DNA from: Sulfuritalea sp.
GTDB lineage: Bacteria > Pseudomonadota > Gammaproteobacteria > Burkholderiales > Rhodocyclaceae
Length of the DNA: 64,000 bases
NCBI GenBank assembly: GCA_016712985.1
Contig: JADJQA010000014.1
Location: forward strand, 4,426 to 68,425
Reading direction: 5' to 3'
Below, piece after piece: positions 10,092-19,793 of this stretch (position 1 is its first letter; every line of letters begins with the position of its first letter). The notes under the pieces are model-generated. The model saw only the letters and a list, made by a program, of their open reading frames with translations, made no database searches and was not told where the DNA came from. The position numbers and the translations under genes were made by a program.

Positions 10092-10407
10092 GCGCAGCCC
10101 GCCGAGCCGCCTCAAGGGCGGCGCAAGCCACCTCGTGGAGCCGCGCAGCGGCGAACCACCGTCACCCCCTCTCTTGGAGAGGGCTACCGTATGCACACAT
10201 CTCAACGGCACCGTCTCCCCGGCGAAAGCCGGGGTCCAGAAGGGCTGAGGCGATGGACTTTTGGGACGGTCTTCGGCAAGAAAAGCCAAGACATACAGGG
10301 TAAATCGATATTTTGCGGTCCCCGTCCACTGGATTCCGGCCTGCGCCGGAATGACGGGAGAGATGTGTGCATACGCTAGCTTGGAGAGGGGGATGGGGGG
10401 TGTGCAC
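10088..10407 (+). repeat. Two-hairpin intergenic repeat, copy A, split by an insertion
   Basis: When the 196-bp element at 10184-10379 and one copy of its flanking 11-bp repeat are removed, about 113 bp remain that align along their whole length with 16274-16387 (copy B). The element begins at ATGAGCGC, has a first hairpin GCCGCC-N5-GGCGGC, a conserved block GGCGAACCA, and a second hairpin CCCCCTCTC/GGAGAGGGGG, and ends in G-rich sequence a few bases before a start codon (here kdpF). Confidence 0.6.
10184..10379. mobile_element. MITE-like insertion with 20-bp inverted ends
   Basis: The left end CTACCGTATGCACACATCTC is matched by the inverted right end with one mismatch (19 of 20). The 196-bp unit is flanked exactly by 11-bp direct repeats CTTGGAGAGGG at 10173-10183 and 10380-10390, which look like a target-site duplication. 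Inside is a second inverted pair of 29-bp palindromic REP-type units (10211-10239 and 10329-10357), each ending in TCCAG. There is no transposase, so it would be non-autonomous. It lies inside the kdp operon between the leader peptide gene and kdpF and has split the older repeat there. Confidence 0.7.
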
Positions 10408-10500
10408 ATGAATTGGCTCACCCTCGTTGCAGGCCTCGCCGCCGCCGGCCTCTTTATCTACCTCATTGCGGCGCTGCTCAACCCGGAGAACTTCTCGTGA
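10408..10500 (+). CDS. kdpF: KdpF, small subunit of the K+ pump
   Basis: 30-residue single-helix protein [20 protein letters not shown]... ending NPENF, the usual KdpF C-terminus. KdpF stabilises the KdpFABC complex in the inner membrane. The stop overlaps the kdpA start as GTGA. The G-rich end of the upstream repeat (GGGGGG at about 10395) may act as its ribosome site. Confidence 0.85.
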   Translation: MNWLTLVAGLAAAGLFIYLIAALLNPENFS

Positions 10501-12211
10501 CCAACCACGCCTGGCTACTGCTCGGCCTCTACATGGCCATCCTGCTGCTGCTCGTCAAGCCGCTGGGCCTCTACATCACCCATGTGATGGAAGGCCGCCT
10601 GGGTTTTGCCGTCCGCATCGAAACCCTCGTCTGCCGCCTCTGTGGCATCCGGCCCCACGAAAACATGGGCTGGTTGAAATACGCGCTGGCCGTGCTGCTC
10701 TTCAACGTCCTCGGCCTGTTCGTCGTGTATGCGCTGCAACGCCTGCAACTCTGGCTGCCGCTCAATCCGCAGGCCATGGCCAACGTCAGCCCGGATTCGG
10801 CGTTCAACACCGCGGTGAGTTTCGTCACCAATACCAACTGGCAGGGCTATGGCGGCGAATCGACGATGGGTTACCTGACCCAGATGCTCGGCCTCACGGT
10901 GCAGAACTTCCTCTCCGCCGGCACCGGCATCGTCGTCGTCATCGCGCTGATACGCGGTTTCGCGCGCCATTCCGCGGCCGGCATCGGCAATGCGTGGCTG
11001 GACCTGTTCCGCGCCACGACCTGGATACTGCTGCCGCTTTCGCTGGTCTTCGCACTGTTCCTGGGCAGCCAGGGCGTAATCCAGAACTTCGACGACTACC
11101 GGGAGGTGACGACGCTGGAAGTCACAAGGTACGGATGGGTCCGGTGGCTTCGCAGCTCGCGATCAAGATGCTCGGCACCAACGGCGGCGGCTTCTTCAAT
11201 GCCAATTCAGCCCATCCCTACGAGAACCCGACACCGCTGACGAACTTCTTCCAGATGTTGTCGATCTTCCTGATCCCCGGCGCGCTCTGCGTCGTCTTCG
11301 GCCGCATGGTCGGCGACATGCGCCAGGGCTGGACGGTGTTGGCCGCGATGAGCGTGCTTTTCGTCGTTTTCGCCGTCGGCGCGATGGTCTGGGAACAGCA
11401 GGGTAATCCGCTGCTGGCCGGGGTGTCCACAACCGTCGGCGACGGCGGCGCGGCAACCACGGCCTTGAGCGACGGCAACATGGAAGGCAAGGAGGCCCGC
11501 TTCGGCATCGCCGAATCGGCCCTGTTCGCCACCATCACCACGGCGGCCTCCTGCGGTGCGGTGAATTCGATGCACGACTCCTTTACGCCGCTGGGCGGCC
11601 TGGTGCCGCTGGTCATGATTCAACTCGGCGAAGTGGTGTTCGGCGGCGTCGGCTCGGGCCTCTACGGCATGCTGGTGTTCGCGGTGATGGCCGTCTTCAT
11701 CGCCGGCCTGATGATCGGCCGCACGCCGGAGTATCTGGGCAAGAAGATCGAGGCCCACGAGATGAAGATGACATCGATAGCCATCCTCGTCACGCCGCTG
11801 CTGGTCCTGCTGGGCACCGCCATCGCGGTGATGAGCGAGGCCGGTCGCGCCGGCATCGCCAATCCCGGCGCGCATGGGTTCTCGGAAATCCTCTATGCGC
11901 TGAGCTCGGCCGCCAACAACAACGGCAGCGCCTTCGCCGGGCTGTCGGCCAATACGCCCTTCTACAACGGGCTGCTCGCAGTGGCGATGTGGTTCGGCCG
12001 CTTCGGCGTGATCGTCCCGGTGCTGGCCATGGCCGGATCGCTGGCGGCGAAGAAGCGCATTCCCGTTTCGGCCGGCACGCTGCCGACCCACGGCCCGCTG
12101 TTCGTCACGCTGCTGATCGGTGTGGTGTTGCTGGTCGGCCTGCTGAACTACGTGCCCGCGCTGGCGCTCGGACCGGTGGTCGAGCATCTGACGCTGTGGC
12201 CTGTCCGCTGA
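10497..12211 (+). CDS. kdpA: KdpA, K+-translocating subunit, one frameshift
   Basis: Channel-like subunit of the high-affinity K+ pump. GTG start at 10497 overlapping kdpF. The protein is about 571 residues, normal for KdpA, with selectivity-filter regions visible: [28 protein letters not shown] and [13 protein letters not shown]. The frame shifts at about 11126 between EVT and RMGPVASQ; one missing A in the short A run there restores a single reading frame, so I read this as a sequence error. It is followed 16 bp later by kdpB. Confidence 0.93.
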
Positions 12212-12227
12212 TTTACCGGAGAATTCA

Positions 12228-14338
12228 ATGACACGCAAAACCTTTTCCCTGTTCGATCCGGCGCTGCTCAAGCCGGCCATCGTCGACGCCTTCCGCAAAC
12301 TGGACCCGCGCGTGCAATGGCGCAATCCGGTGATGTTCGTGGTCTATGTCGGCTCCATCCTGACCACGCTGCTGTGGCTCGATGCGCTTGGCGCCATGGG
12401 CGGCAAGGGCGCCGCGCCGATTGTGGAAAATGCGGGCTTCGTGCTCGCCGTCGCCATCTGGCTGTGGTTCACCGTGCTCTTCGCCAACTTCGCCGAAGCC
12501 ATGGCCGAAGGCCGCAGCAAGGCGCAGGCAGCCAGCCTGCGCGGGATCAAAAAGAAACCTGGGCGAAGAAACTGCACGAGCCGCATTTCGGCGCCGAATG
12601 GCGCCTGGTGCCGGGCGACGACCTGCGCATCGGCGACGTGATCATGGTCGACTCGAACGATTTTTCCGGTTCGGTGATCCCCGCCGACGGCGAAGTCATC
12701 GAAGGCGTCGCCTCGGTGGACGAATCGGCCATCACCGGCGAATCGGCGCCGGTGATCCGCGAATCCGGCGGCGACTTCTCGGCCGTGACCGGCGGCACGC
12801 GGGTGCTTTCCGACTGGCTGGTGGTGCGCGTCACCGTCAATCCGGGCGAGACCTTCGTGGACCGCATGATCGCCATGGTCGAGAGCGCAAAACGGCAGAA
12901 AACGCCGAACGAGATCGCGCTGGCCATCCTGCTCGCCGCGCTGACCATCGTCTTCCTCGGCGTCACGGTGACCCTGCTGCCTTTCTCGCAATTCGGGGTG
13001 ACAGTGGCCGGATCGGGCTCACCGGTCAGCATCACCGTGCTGATCGCGCTGCTGGTCTGCCTGATCCCGACCACCATCGCCGGCCTTCTTTCCGCCGTCG
13101 GCGTGGCGGGCATGAGCCGCATGATGCAGGCCAACGTCATCGCCACCTCGGGCCGTGCGGTCGAAGCCGCCGGGGATGTGGACGTGCTGCTGCTGGACAA
13201 GACCGGCACCATCACGCTGGGCAACCGCCAGGCCGCCGCCTTCCTTCCCGCCGACGGCGTTACCGAAGAGCAACTGGCCGACGCCGCGCAACTGGCCTCG
13301 CTGGCCGACGAAACGCCGGAGGGCCGCAGCATCGTCGTCCTCGCCAAGCAGCGCTTCAACCTGCGCGAGCGCGATTTGCATGCCCTGGACGCCCACTTCC
13401 TGCATTTCACGGCGCAGACCCGGATGAGCGGCGTGAACGTGCATGGCCGCGAGATCCGCAAGGGCGCCACCGATGCCATCCGCAAGCATGTCGAAGCCCT
13501 GCGTGGCGTGATGCCGAATTCGGTGCTGGGCACGGTGGAGGAAGTCGCCCGGCGCGGCAGCACGCCGCTGGTGGTGGCGGACACACTCGACGGAAAGCCG
13601 CGGGTGCTCGGCGTCGTCGAACTCAAGGACGTGGTCAAGGGCGGCATCAAGGAACGCTTCGCGGAGCTGCGCCGCATGGGCATCAAGACCGTGATGATCA
13701 CCGGCGACAACCGCCTGACCGCCGCCGCGATCGCCGCCGAGGCCGGCGTCGACGACTTCCTCGCGGAAGCCACGCCGGAAGCCAAGCTGGCCCTGATCCG
13801 CCAGTACCAGGCCGAAGGCCGCCTGGTGGCGATGACCGGCGACGGCACCAACGACGCCCCGGCGCTGGCCCAGGCCGATGTCGCCGTGGCCATGAACACC
13901 GGCACCCAGGCCGCCAAGGAAGCCGGCAACATGGTCGACCTCGACTCCAACCCGACCAAGCTGATCGAAGTGGTCGAGACCGGCAAGCAGATGCTGATGA
14001 CCCGCGGCGCGCTGACCACCTTCAGCGTCGCCAACGATGTCGCCAAGTATTTCGCGATCATTCCGGCGGCTTTCGTCACCACCTATCCGGCGCTCGCGGC
14101 GCTCAATGTGATGGGGCTGGCGAGTCCGTCCTCGGCCATTCTTTCGGCCGTGATCTTCAATGCCCTGATCATCATCGCGCTGGTGCCGCTGGCGCTCAAG
14201 GGCGTCCGTTACCGCCCCGCCGGCGCCGCATCGCTGCTGCGCCGCAATCTTGCCATCTATGGGCTGGGCGGCCTGATTGCGCCCTTCGTCGGCATCAAGC
14301 TGATCGACATGGCCATCGCCGCCGCCGGCATGGCCTGA
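12228..14338 (+). CDS. kdpB: KdpB, P-type ATPase subunit, one frameshift
   Basis: Energising subunit of KdpFABC, about 703 residues. Motifs: TGES in the actuator domain, the phosphorylated aspartate in DKTGT (near residue 323), MITGDN and [20 protein letters not shown] in the P domain, and the seven-helix KdpB layout rather than the heavy-metal type. The frame breaks at 12549-12553 in a run of five A; six A would read [10 protein letters not shown] without interruption. The ATG at 12228 follows GGAG. Confidence 0.94.
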
Positions 14339-14376
14339 AAGTCGTTGCGAAAGGAGCAACCTCTGATGCGGAGACT

Positions 14377-14444
14377 CGTCATGCCCGCGAACGCGGGCAT
14401 CCAGTTCATCGTTCTTCTGGGTTCCCGCCTTCGCGGGAACGACG
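14377..14444. repeat. Paired inverted REP-type palindromes between kdpB and kdpC
   Basis: Two 28-bp units in opposite orientation (14377-14404 and 14417-14444), each with a stem of the type TGCCCGCG-AA-CGCGGGCA or TTCCCGC-CTT-GCGGGAA and an outer CCAG/CTGG end, separated by 12 bp. They belong to the same palindrome family as the pair inside the insertion at 10184-10379. They would form a strong RNA stem inside the kdp transcript, before kdpC. Confidence 0.7.
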
Positions 14445-14507
14445 AATGCAAGGCTCTGCGATGGTTCGCAAATTTGTTTCACGTTCCACCACGTTAAGGA
14501 GATGTTC

Positions 14508-15083
14508 GTGAATACGCTACTTCGTCCCGCTGTTTCGCTGTTCGTCCTGCTGTCCGTCATCACCGGCCTGCTCTATCCGGCCGCGGTGACCGGGGTCGCA
14601 CAACTGGCTTTCCCCGCCGCCGCCAGGGGCAGTCTGATCCTCAAGGACGGCAAACCCGTTGGCTCCGAGCTGATCGGCCAGAACTTCACCGAGCCGAAGT
14701 ATTTCTGGGGCCGCCCGTCGGCCACCTCGCCGCAGCCCTACAACGCCCGCGCCTCGTCGGGCTCAAATCAGGGACCGCTCAATCCGGCGCTGGCCGATGC
14801 CGTCAAAGGCCGCGTCGAGGCCCTGCGCGCCGCCGATCCCGGCAATGGGCGGCCCGTACCGATTGACCTCGTAACAGCCTCGGCCAGCGGCCTGGACCCG
14901 CACATCAGCCCGGCCGCGGCCGACTACCAGGCCGAGCGCGTGGCGCGTGCGCGCAAGTTCGATGCGTCGCGCGTACGCCAGCTCGTTGCCCAACACACCG
15001 AAGGCCGCGACCTCGGTATCTTCGGCGAGCCGCGCGTGAATGTCCTCAAGCTCAACCTCGCCCTCGACGCGCAAGCGCGCTGA
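14508..15083 (+). CDS. kdpC: KdpC, K+ pump subunit
   Basis: 191-residue KdpC: one N-terminal membrane helix ([21 protein letters not shown]) and a periplasmic domain with [14 protein letters not shown] and [19 protein letters not shown], both hallmark KdpC segments. GTG at 14508 is preferred over the ATG at 14502 because AAGGAG ends immediately before that ATG, giving correct spacing only to the GTG. The gene is separated from kdpB by 169 bp of REP palindromes. Confidence 0.92.
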   Translation: MNTLLRPAVSLFVLLSVITGLLYPAAVTGVAQLAFPAAARGSLILKDGKPVGSELIGQNFTEPKYFWGRPSATSPQPYNARASSGSNQGPLNPALADAVKGRVEALRAADPGNGRPVPIDLVTASASGLDPHISPAAADYQAERVARARKFDASRVRQLVAQHTEGRDLGIFGEPRVNVLKLNLALDAQAR

Positions 15084-15114
15084 GCGGGCACAACACCACT
15101 CATCGGAGTTCCTC

Positions 15115-15252
15115 GTGACACACCAATTGAACGAGATAGTCGCGGCCCTGCTCGCCCTGGCGGCGATATTCGTTCCTCTCTTGCTGGCCTGGGCCATGGT
15201 CGAATGGGAGTGTCGAAAGCACCCATGCCGATTCAAAAAGAAGGGACAATGA
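15115..15252 (+). CDS. Small membrane protein, unknown
   Basis: 45 residues from a GTG at 15115, with CGGAG about 9 bases upstream. One hydrophobic helix (about residues 7-28, LLALAAIFVPLLLAWAM) and a basic, cysteine-containing tail ending FKKKGQ. Unrecognised. It lies between kdpC and corA on the same strand and could be a regulator or accessory subunit of either, which is speculation. Confidence 0.4.
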   Translation: MTHQLNEIVAALLALAAIFVPLLLAWAMVEWECRKHPCRFKKKGQ

Positions 15253-15292
15253 GGAGTCGATTGCGCAGGCCTGCGCTTCGCCACACTTTCCC

Positions 15293-16276
15293 ATGAATTA
15301 CCGAGACCCTGTCCATGCTGATCAACTGCGTCGCCTACCATTCGGACGCAAGCTGGCCGAGCTCGATATCGAACAGATCAGCGACTATCTGGAGCGGCCC
15401 GACTGCTTCGTCTGGGTCGCCCTGCGCGATCCGAGCCACGCCGAGCTGGACAAGATGCGCGAGGAATTCTCGCTGCATCCGCTGGCCGTCGAGGACGCCC
15501 ACAATGGCCACCAGCGACCCAAGATCGAGGAATACGGCGATACCCTGTTCGCCGTGGTGCATATGCTGGAACAGCGGGTGGCGAGATCGCGGTGGGCGAG
15601 GTGGGAATCTTCGTCGGCGCGAACTTCGCGCTCGGTGCGCAGCCGCAGCGAGCAGACCCTGTTCGCGGTACGCGAGCGTTGCGAACGCGAACCCGAGCTG
15701 CTGAGCCAGGGCGCCGGCTTCGTCGCCTACGCGATCATGGATGCCGTGGTCGATCGCTACTTCCCGTTGATCGACGCCATCGAATCGGAACTGGAAGGCG
15801 TCGAGGAACACATCTTCGACCACGGCATGGCGCGCACCAACATCGAACGGCTCTACGACCTTAAGCGCAACATGGTGGCCCTGAAACACGCCGTCGGTCC
15901 GCTGATGGAAGCGGTGAGCAAGCTCACCAGCGGCCGCGTACCGCCGGTCGTCGCCCACAGCCGAGACTATTTTCGCGACGTCTATGACCACCTGGTGCGC
16001 ATCAACGCCCAGCTCGAAACCATCCGCGACACCGTCGCCACGGCGATCCAGGTCAGCCTGTCGGCCGTGGCGCTGGAACAGAACGATGTGCATAAGCGCC
16101 TCGCGGCCTGGGCCGGAATATTTGCGGTGGCCACGGCCTTTGCCGGGATCTGGGGCATGAACTTCAAGGCGATGCCGGAACTGCAATGGGAATACGGTTA
16201 CCCGCTGGCGCTGGCCGTAATCGTCGGCGCCTGCACTGCCCTCTACTTCCGCTTCCGCCGCATGGGCTGGCTATGA
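15293..16276 (+). CDS. corA: CorA-type Mg2+ transporter with compensating frameshifts
   Basis: Pentameric divalent-cation channel of the CorA/MIT family, about 327 residues. The N-terminal cytosolic domain includes FVWVALRDPS and HPLAVEDAHNGHQRPKIEEYGD; the C-terminal two helices carry the signature GMN (GIWGMNFKAMPEL) and the end YFRFRRMGWL. Between about 15580 and 15640 the open frame reads an Arg/Ser-rich stretch, while another frame gives the expected GGEIAVGEVGIFVGANF. So there are two compensating shifts and the true protein differs only in about 20 residues. It sits between kdpC and kdpD, an unusual place. Confidence 0.87.
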   Translation: MNYRDPVHADQLRRLPFGRKLAELDIEQISDYLERPDCFVWVALRDPSHAELDKMREEFSLHPLAVEDAHNGHQRPKIEEYGDTLFAVVHMLEQRVARSRWARWESSSARTSRSVRSRSEQTLFAVRERCEREPELLSQGAGFVAYAIMDAVVDRYFPLIDAIESELEGVEEHIFDHGMARTNIERLYDLKRNMVALKHAVGPLMEAVSKLTSGRVPPVVAHSRDYFRDVYDHLVRINAQLETIRDTVATAIQVSLSAVALEQNDVHKRLAAWAGIFAVATAFAGIWGMNFKAMPELQWEYGYPLALAVIVGACTALYFRFRRMGWL

Positions 16277-16387
16277 GCGCCGCCCGTAGGGCCGCCCCAA
16301 GGGCGGCGCAGCCACAACCTGGAGCCGCACGGCGGCGAACCAGAGTCGCCCCCTTCCCCGGGAAGGGGGAGGGGGGGAAGGTGCAGT
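16274..16387 (+). repeat. Two-hairpin intergenic repeat, copy B
   Basis: About 114 bp from the corA stop to the kdpD start. It aligns with copy A at 10088-10407 along its length: ATGAGCGC start, hairpin GGGCCGCC-CCAAG-GGCGGC, block GGCGAACCA, and a second hairpin CCCCCTTCCCC/GGGAAGGGGG. It ends in GGGGGGAAGGTG, which provides the likely ribosome site for the TTG start of kdpD. Confidence 0.6.
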
Positions 16388-16388
16388 C

Positions 16389-19081
16389 TTGAGCGAGCAT
16401 GCTCGCCCCGACCCCGATGCCCTGCTGGCGCGCGTCCAGCAGGAAGAGGCCCGCGCCGCCCGCGGCAAGCTGAAGATCTTTTTCGGCGCGTCGGCCGGCG
16501 TCGGCAAGACCTACGCGATGCTCGGCGCCGCGCGCCGCCAACAGGAGTTGGGCGTCGACGTGCTGATCGGCGTGGTCGAGACGCACGGCCGCAAGGAGAC
16601 CGAGGCGCTGATCGCCGGGCTCGAACGCCAGCCCGCGCGCGAGATTCCCTATCGCGACCAGGTGCTGAAGGAATTCGACCTCGATGCCGCGCTGGCGCGC
16701 CACCCGACCCTGATCCTGATGGACGAGCTGGCCCATTCCAACGTCGCCGGCTCGCGGCATCCGAAGCGCTGGCAGGACATCGAGGAACTGCTGGGCGCCG
16801 GCATCGATGTGTACACCACGGTCAACGTGCAGCACCTGGAAACCCTCAACGACGTGGTCAGCGGCATCGCCGGCATCCGCGTCTGGGAGACGGTGCCCGA
16901 CCACGTCTTCGACGACGCCGACGAAGTGGTGCTGGTGGATCTGCCGCCCGACGAACTCCTGCAGCGCCTGAAGGAAGGCAAGGTCTATTTTCCCGAGCAG
17001 GCGGAACGCGCGATCCGCAACTTCTTCCGCAAGGGCAACCTGATCGCGCTGCGCGAGCTGGCGCTGCGCCGCACCGCCGACCGGGTGGACGACGACATGC
17101 TGGCCTGGCGCCGCGAAAGCTCGGTCGAATCCGTCTGGCAGACCCGCGACGCGCTGCTGGTCTGCATCGGTCCGGGCGCCGGCGGCGAGCGCCTGGTGCG
17201 CACCGGCGCGCGCCTGGCCAGCCGGCTGGAGGCGCCCTGGCACACCATTCATGTCGAGACGGAAGAAGCCTCACGGCAGAATGAGTCGCAACGCAAGCGC
17301 ATCGTCCGCGCACTGGAACTGGCCGCCTCGCTGGGCGCCGAGACTGCCACGCTGGCGTTGGGCGACCCGGTGGCGGCGACGCTCGACTACGCGCGCCGCA
17401 ACAACCTGTCGCGCATCCTGGTCGGGCGCGACCATCCCGTCGATGGCAGCCCTGGTACCGCTCGGTCGCCGACCGCATCGGCCATGCCGCGCCCGATCTC
17501 GACGTGATCCAGGTGGCGCGCGGCGAGGATGGACGCGAGGCCCCGGCGCCAGCGCCCCTGGCCACGGCCGAGGACTGGCCGGCCTACGCCAAGGCCGCCG
17601 GCATCTGCGCCATAGCCACGGTACTGGCCACGCCGCTGACCGGCGCGATCGAACTGACCAACATTGCGATGATCTTCCTGCTCGCCGTGGTGCTGGTCGC
17701 CGTCTGGCTCGGCAGCGGGCCGGCGGTGGCGGCGGCCTTCCTCGCGGTCGCCGCCTTTGATTTCTTTTTCGTCCCGCCGCGCTTCTCGTTTGCGGTGACC
17801 GATGCGCAGTACCTGATGACTTTCGCCATGATGCTGACCGTGGCCCTGATCATCGGCCAGCTCACGGCGCGCTACAAGCGCCAGGCCGACGTGGCGCGCC
17901 AGCGCGAGGCGCGCGCCCGCGCCCTCTACGGCATGTCGCGCGATCTCTCGGCGGCCCTGATGCCGGAACAGATCGCCGACGCCGCGGAGCATTTTCTCGC
18001 CGCCGAGTTCGGCGCCGGCGCCGCGCTGATCCTGACCGATCCCGAAGACCACCTGCTGCCCCCGCTGTTCGCCGCGAAGACCGGCGCCGGCGGCCAACCG
18101 ACGGTGGACGCTGGCGTCGCCCGCTGGGCCTTCGACCACGGCGAAGCGGCGGGACTGGGCACCGACACCCTGCCCGGCAGCCCGCTGCTCTACCTGCCCC
18201 TGCGGGCGCCGATGCGCACCCGCGGCGTACTGGCGGTCGCCCCGCGCGACCCGCTCGCGGTGCAAAGCCCGGAGGCCCGCCGCCAGCTCGACACCTTCGC
18301 CGCGCTGATCGCGATCGTCGTTGAACGCATCCACTACGTCGACGTCGCCCAGTCGACGACGGTGCAGATGGAATCCGAGCGCCTGCGCAATTCCCTGCTG
18401 GCGGCCATGTCCCACGATCTGCGCACACCGCTGACGGCGGTGGTCGGCCTCGCCGACGCCCTGCGCCAGAGCCGCCCGCCGCTGTCCGCCGAGCAGGACG
18501 AACTGGCGCGCGGCATGCGCGACGAATCGCTGCGCATGAGCTCCCTGGTCGGCAACCTGCTCGACATGGCGCGCCTGCAGGAAGGCCGCGTGCAGCTCAA
18601 CCGGCAGTGGCAGCCGCTGGAAGAAGTCGTCGGCAGCGCGCTGAAGACCATGGAGTCGGCGCTGGTGGGACGGCGCGTGGAGATCCGGCTCGACCCCGAT
18701 CTGCCGTTGGTCGAGTTCGACGCCGTGCTGATCGAGCGGGTGCTGGCCAACCTGCTGGAGAACGCGGCGAAATACACGCCGGTCGGCAGCCGCATCGTGA
18801 TCGCGGCGCGCATCGACGGCGAGATGGTCGAGGTGCGCGTCGAGGACGACGGGCCCGGCCTGCCGCACGGCCGTGAGGAAGTCATCTTCCGCAAGTTCGA
18901 GCGCGGCGGGAAGGAAAGCGCCACGGCCGGGGTCGGCCTTGGCCTCGCCATCTGTCGCACCATTGTCGAAGCCCACGGCGGCCGCATCCGCGCCGAAAAC
19001 GTCGATCCGCACGGCGCGCGCATGCTGTTCACGCTGCCGCGCGGCGTGCCGCCGACGATCGAGCGTGAAGCCGCGGCGTAA
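16389..19081 (+). CDS. kdpD: KdpD, K+/turgor sensor histidine kinase, one frameshift
   Basis: Sensor kinase of the kdp operon, about 897 residues. Order: KdpD domain with Walker A GASAGVGKT (residues 33-41) and LMDELAHSN; a Usp-like domain; four membrane helices (TNIAMIFLLAVVLVAVW and following); a GAF-like region; then HisKA with SHDLRTPLT (phosphorylated His near 675) and HATPase motifs LLENAAKY, DDGPGLP and GVGLGLAI. The frame breaks at about 17450, where the next frame reads YRSVADRIGHAAPDLDVIQV; one missing base explains it. TTG start at 16389 with GGAAGG 8-9 bases upstream. Confidence 0.92.
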
Positions 19082-19090
19082 CATGACGCG

Positions 19091-19782
19091 ATGAGCGAAC
19101 TTCGCCCCCGTGTGATCCTGATCGAGGACGAAGCCTCCATCCGCCGCTTCGTCCGCATGGCGCTGGAGGCCGAAGGCTGCGAGGTGTTCGAGGCCGGCGG
19201 CGTGCAGCGCGGGCTGATCGAGGCCGGCACGCGTCGGCCCGACCTGGTGGTGCTCGACCTCGGGCTGCCGGACGGCGACGGCGTCGATTTCATCCGCGAC
19301 CTGCGCGCCTGGTCGGCGATTCCGGTGATCGTGCTCTCGGCGCGCGCCGAGGAAGCAGAAAAGTGCGTGCGCTGGACGCCGGCGCCGACGACTACCTGAC
19401 CAAGCCCTTCGGCACCGCCGAACTCACGGCCCGCGTACGCGCGCACCTGCGCCGGCGCGGCGCCGCCGCCGATACCCGGCCGGTCGCCAGCTTCGGCGGC
19501 GTCCGCGTGGATCTGACCCGCCGCACCGTGGAAAAGGACGGTGCGCCGCTTCACCTGACCCCCATTGAATACCGCCTGCTGACCTGCCTGCTGGCCAGCC
19601 CCGGCTGCGTGCTCACCCACCGTCAATTGCTGAAGGCCGTGTGGGGACCGAATCACACCGAAGACGCCCACTACGTCCGCGTCTATATGGGGCAATTGCG
19701 CAAGAAGATCGAAACCGACCCGGCGCGCCCGCGCCACATCCTGACCGAGACCGGGGTCGGCTACCGCTTCGTGGCTGAGTAG
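19091..19782 (+). CDS. kdpE: KdpE response regulator, one frameshift
   Basis: OmpR-type response regulator, about 230 residues, partner of KdpD. Receiver: acidic pair IEDE, phospho-acceptor D56 in VVLDLGLPDGDG, VIVLSAR and the lysine in YLTKPFG. Winged helix: LTPIEYRLLTCLLASPG and VRVYMGQLRKKIE, ending GVGYRFVAE. The frame breaks at about 19365; one missing G after GAAAAG restores EKVRALDAGADDYLTKPF. Starts 9 bp after kdpD. It would activate kdpF and possibly the unit after 21713. Confidence 0.92.
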
Positions 19783-19793
19783 GGAAGACCGCC

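Noticed and set aside
10088..10407. CRISPR-like array
   Set aside because: Repeats are inverted palindromes and a MITE, with no regularly spaced direct repeats or cas genes.
12228..12641. Programmed frameshift in kdpB at the A run
   Set aside because: An A5 slip could suggest programmed shifting, but many unrelated genes in the window have similar single-base gaps, so error is simpler.
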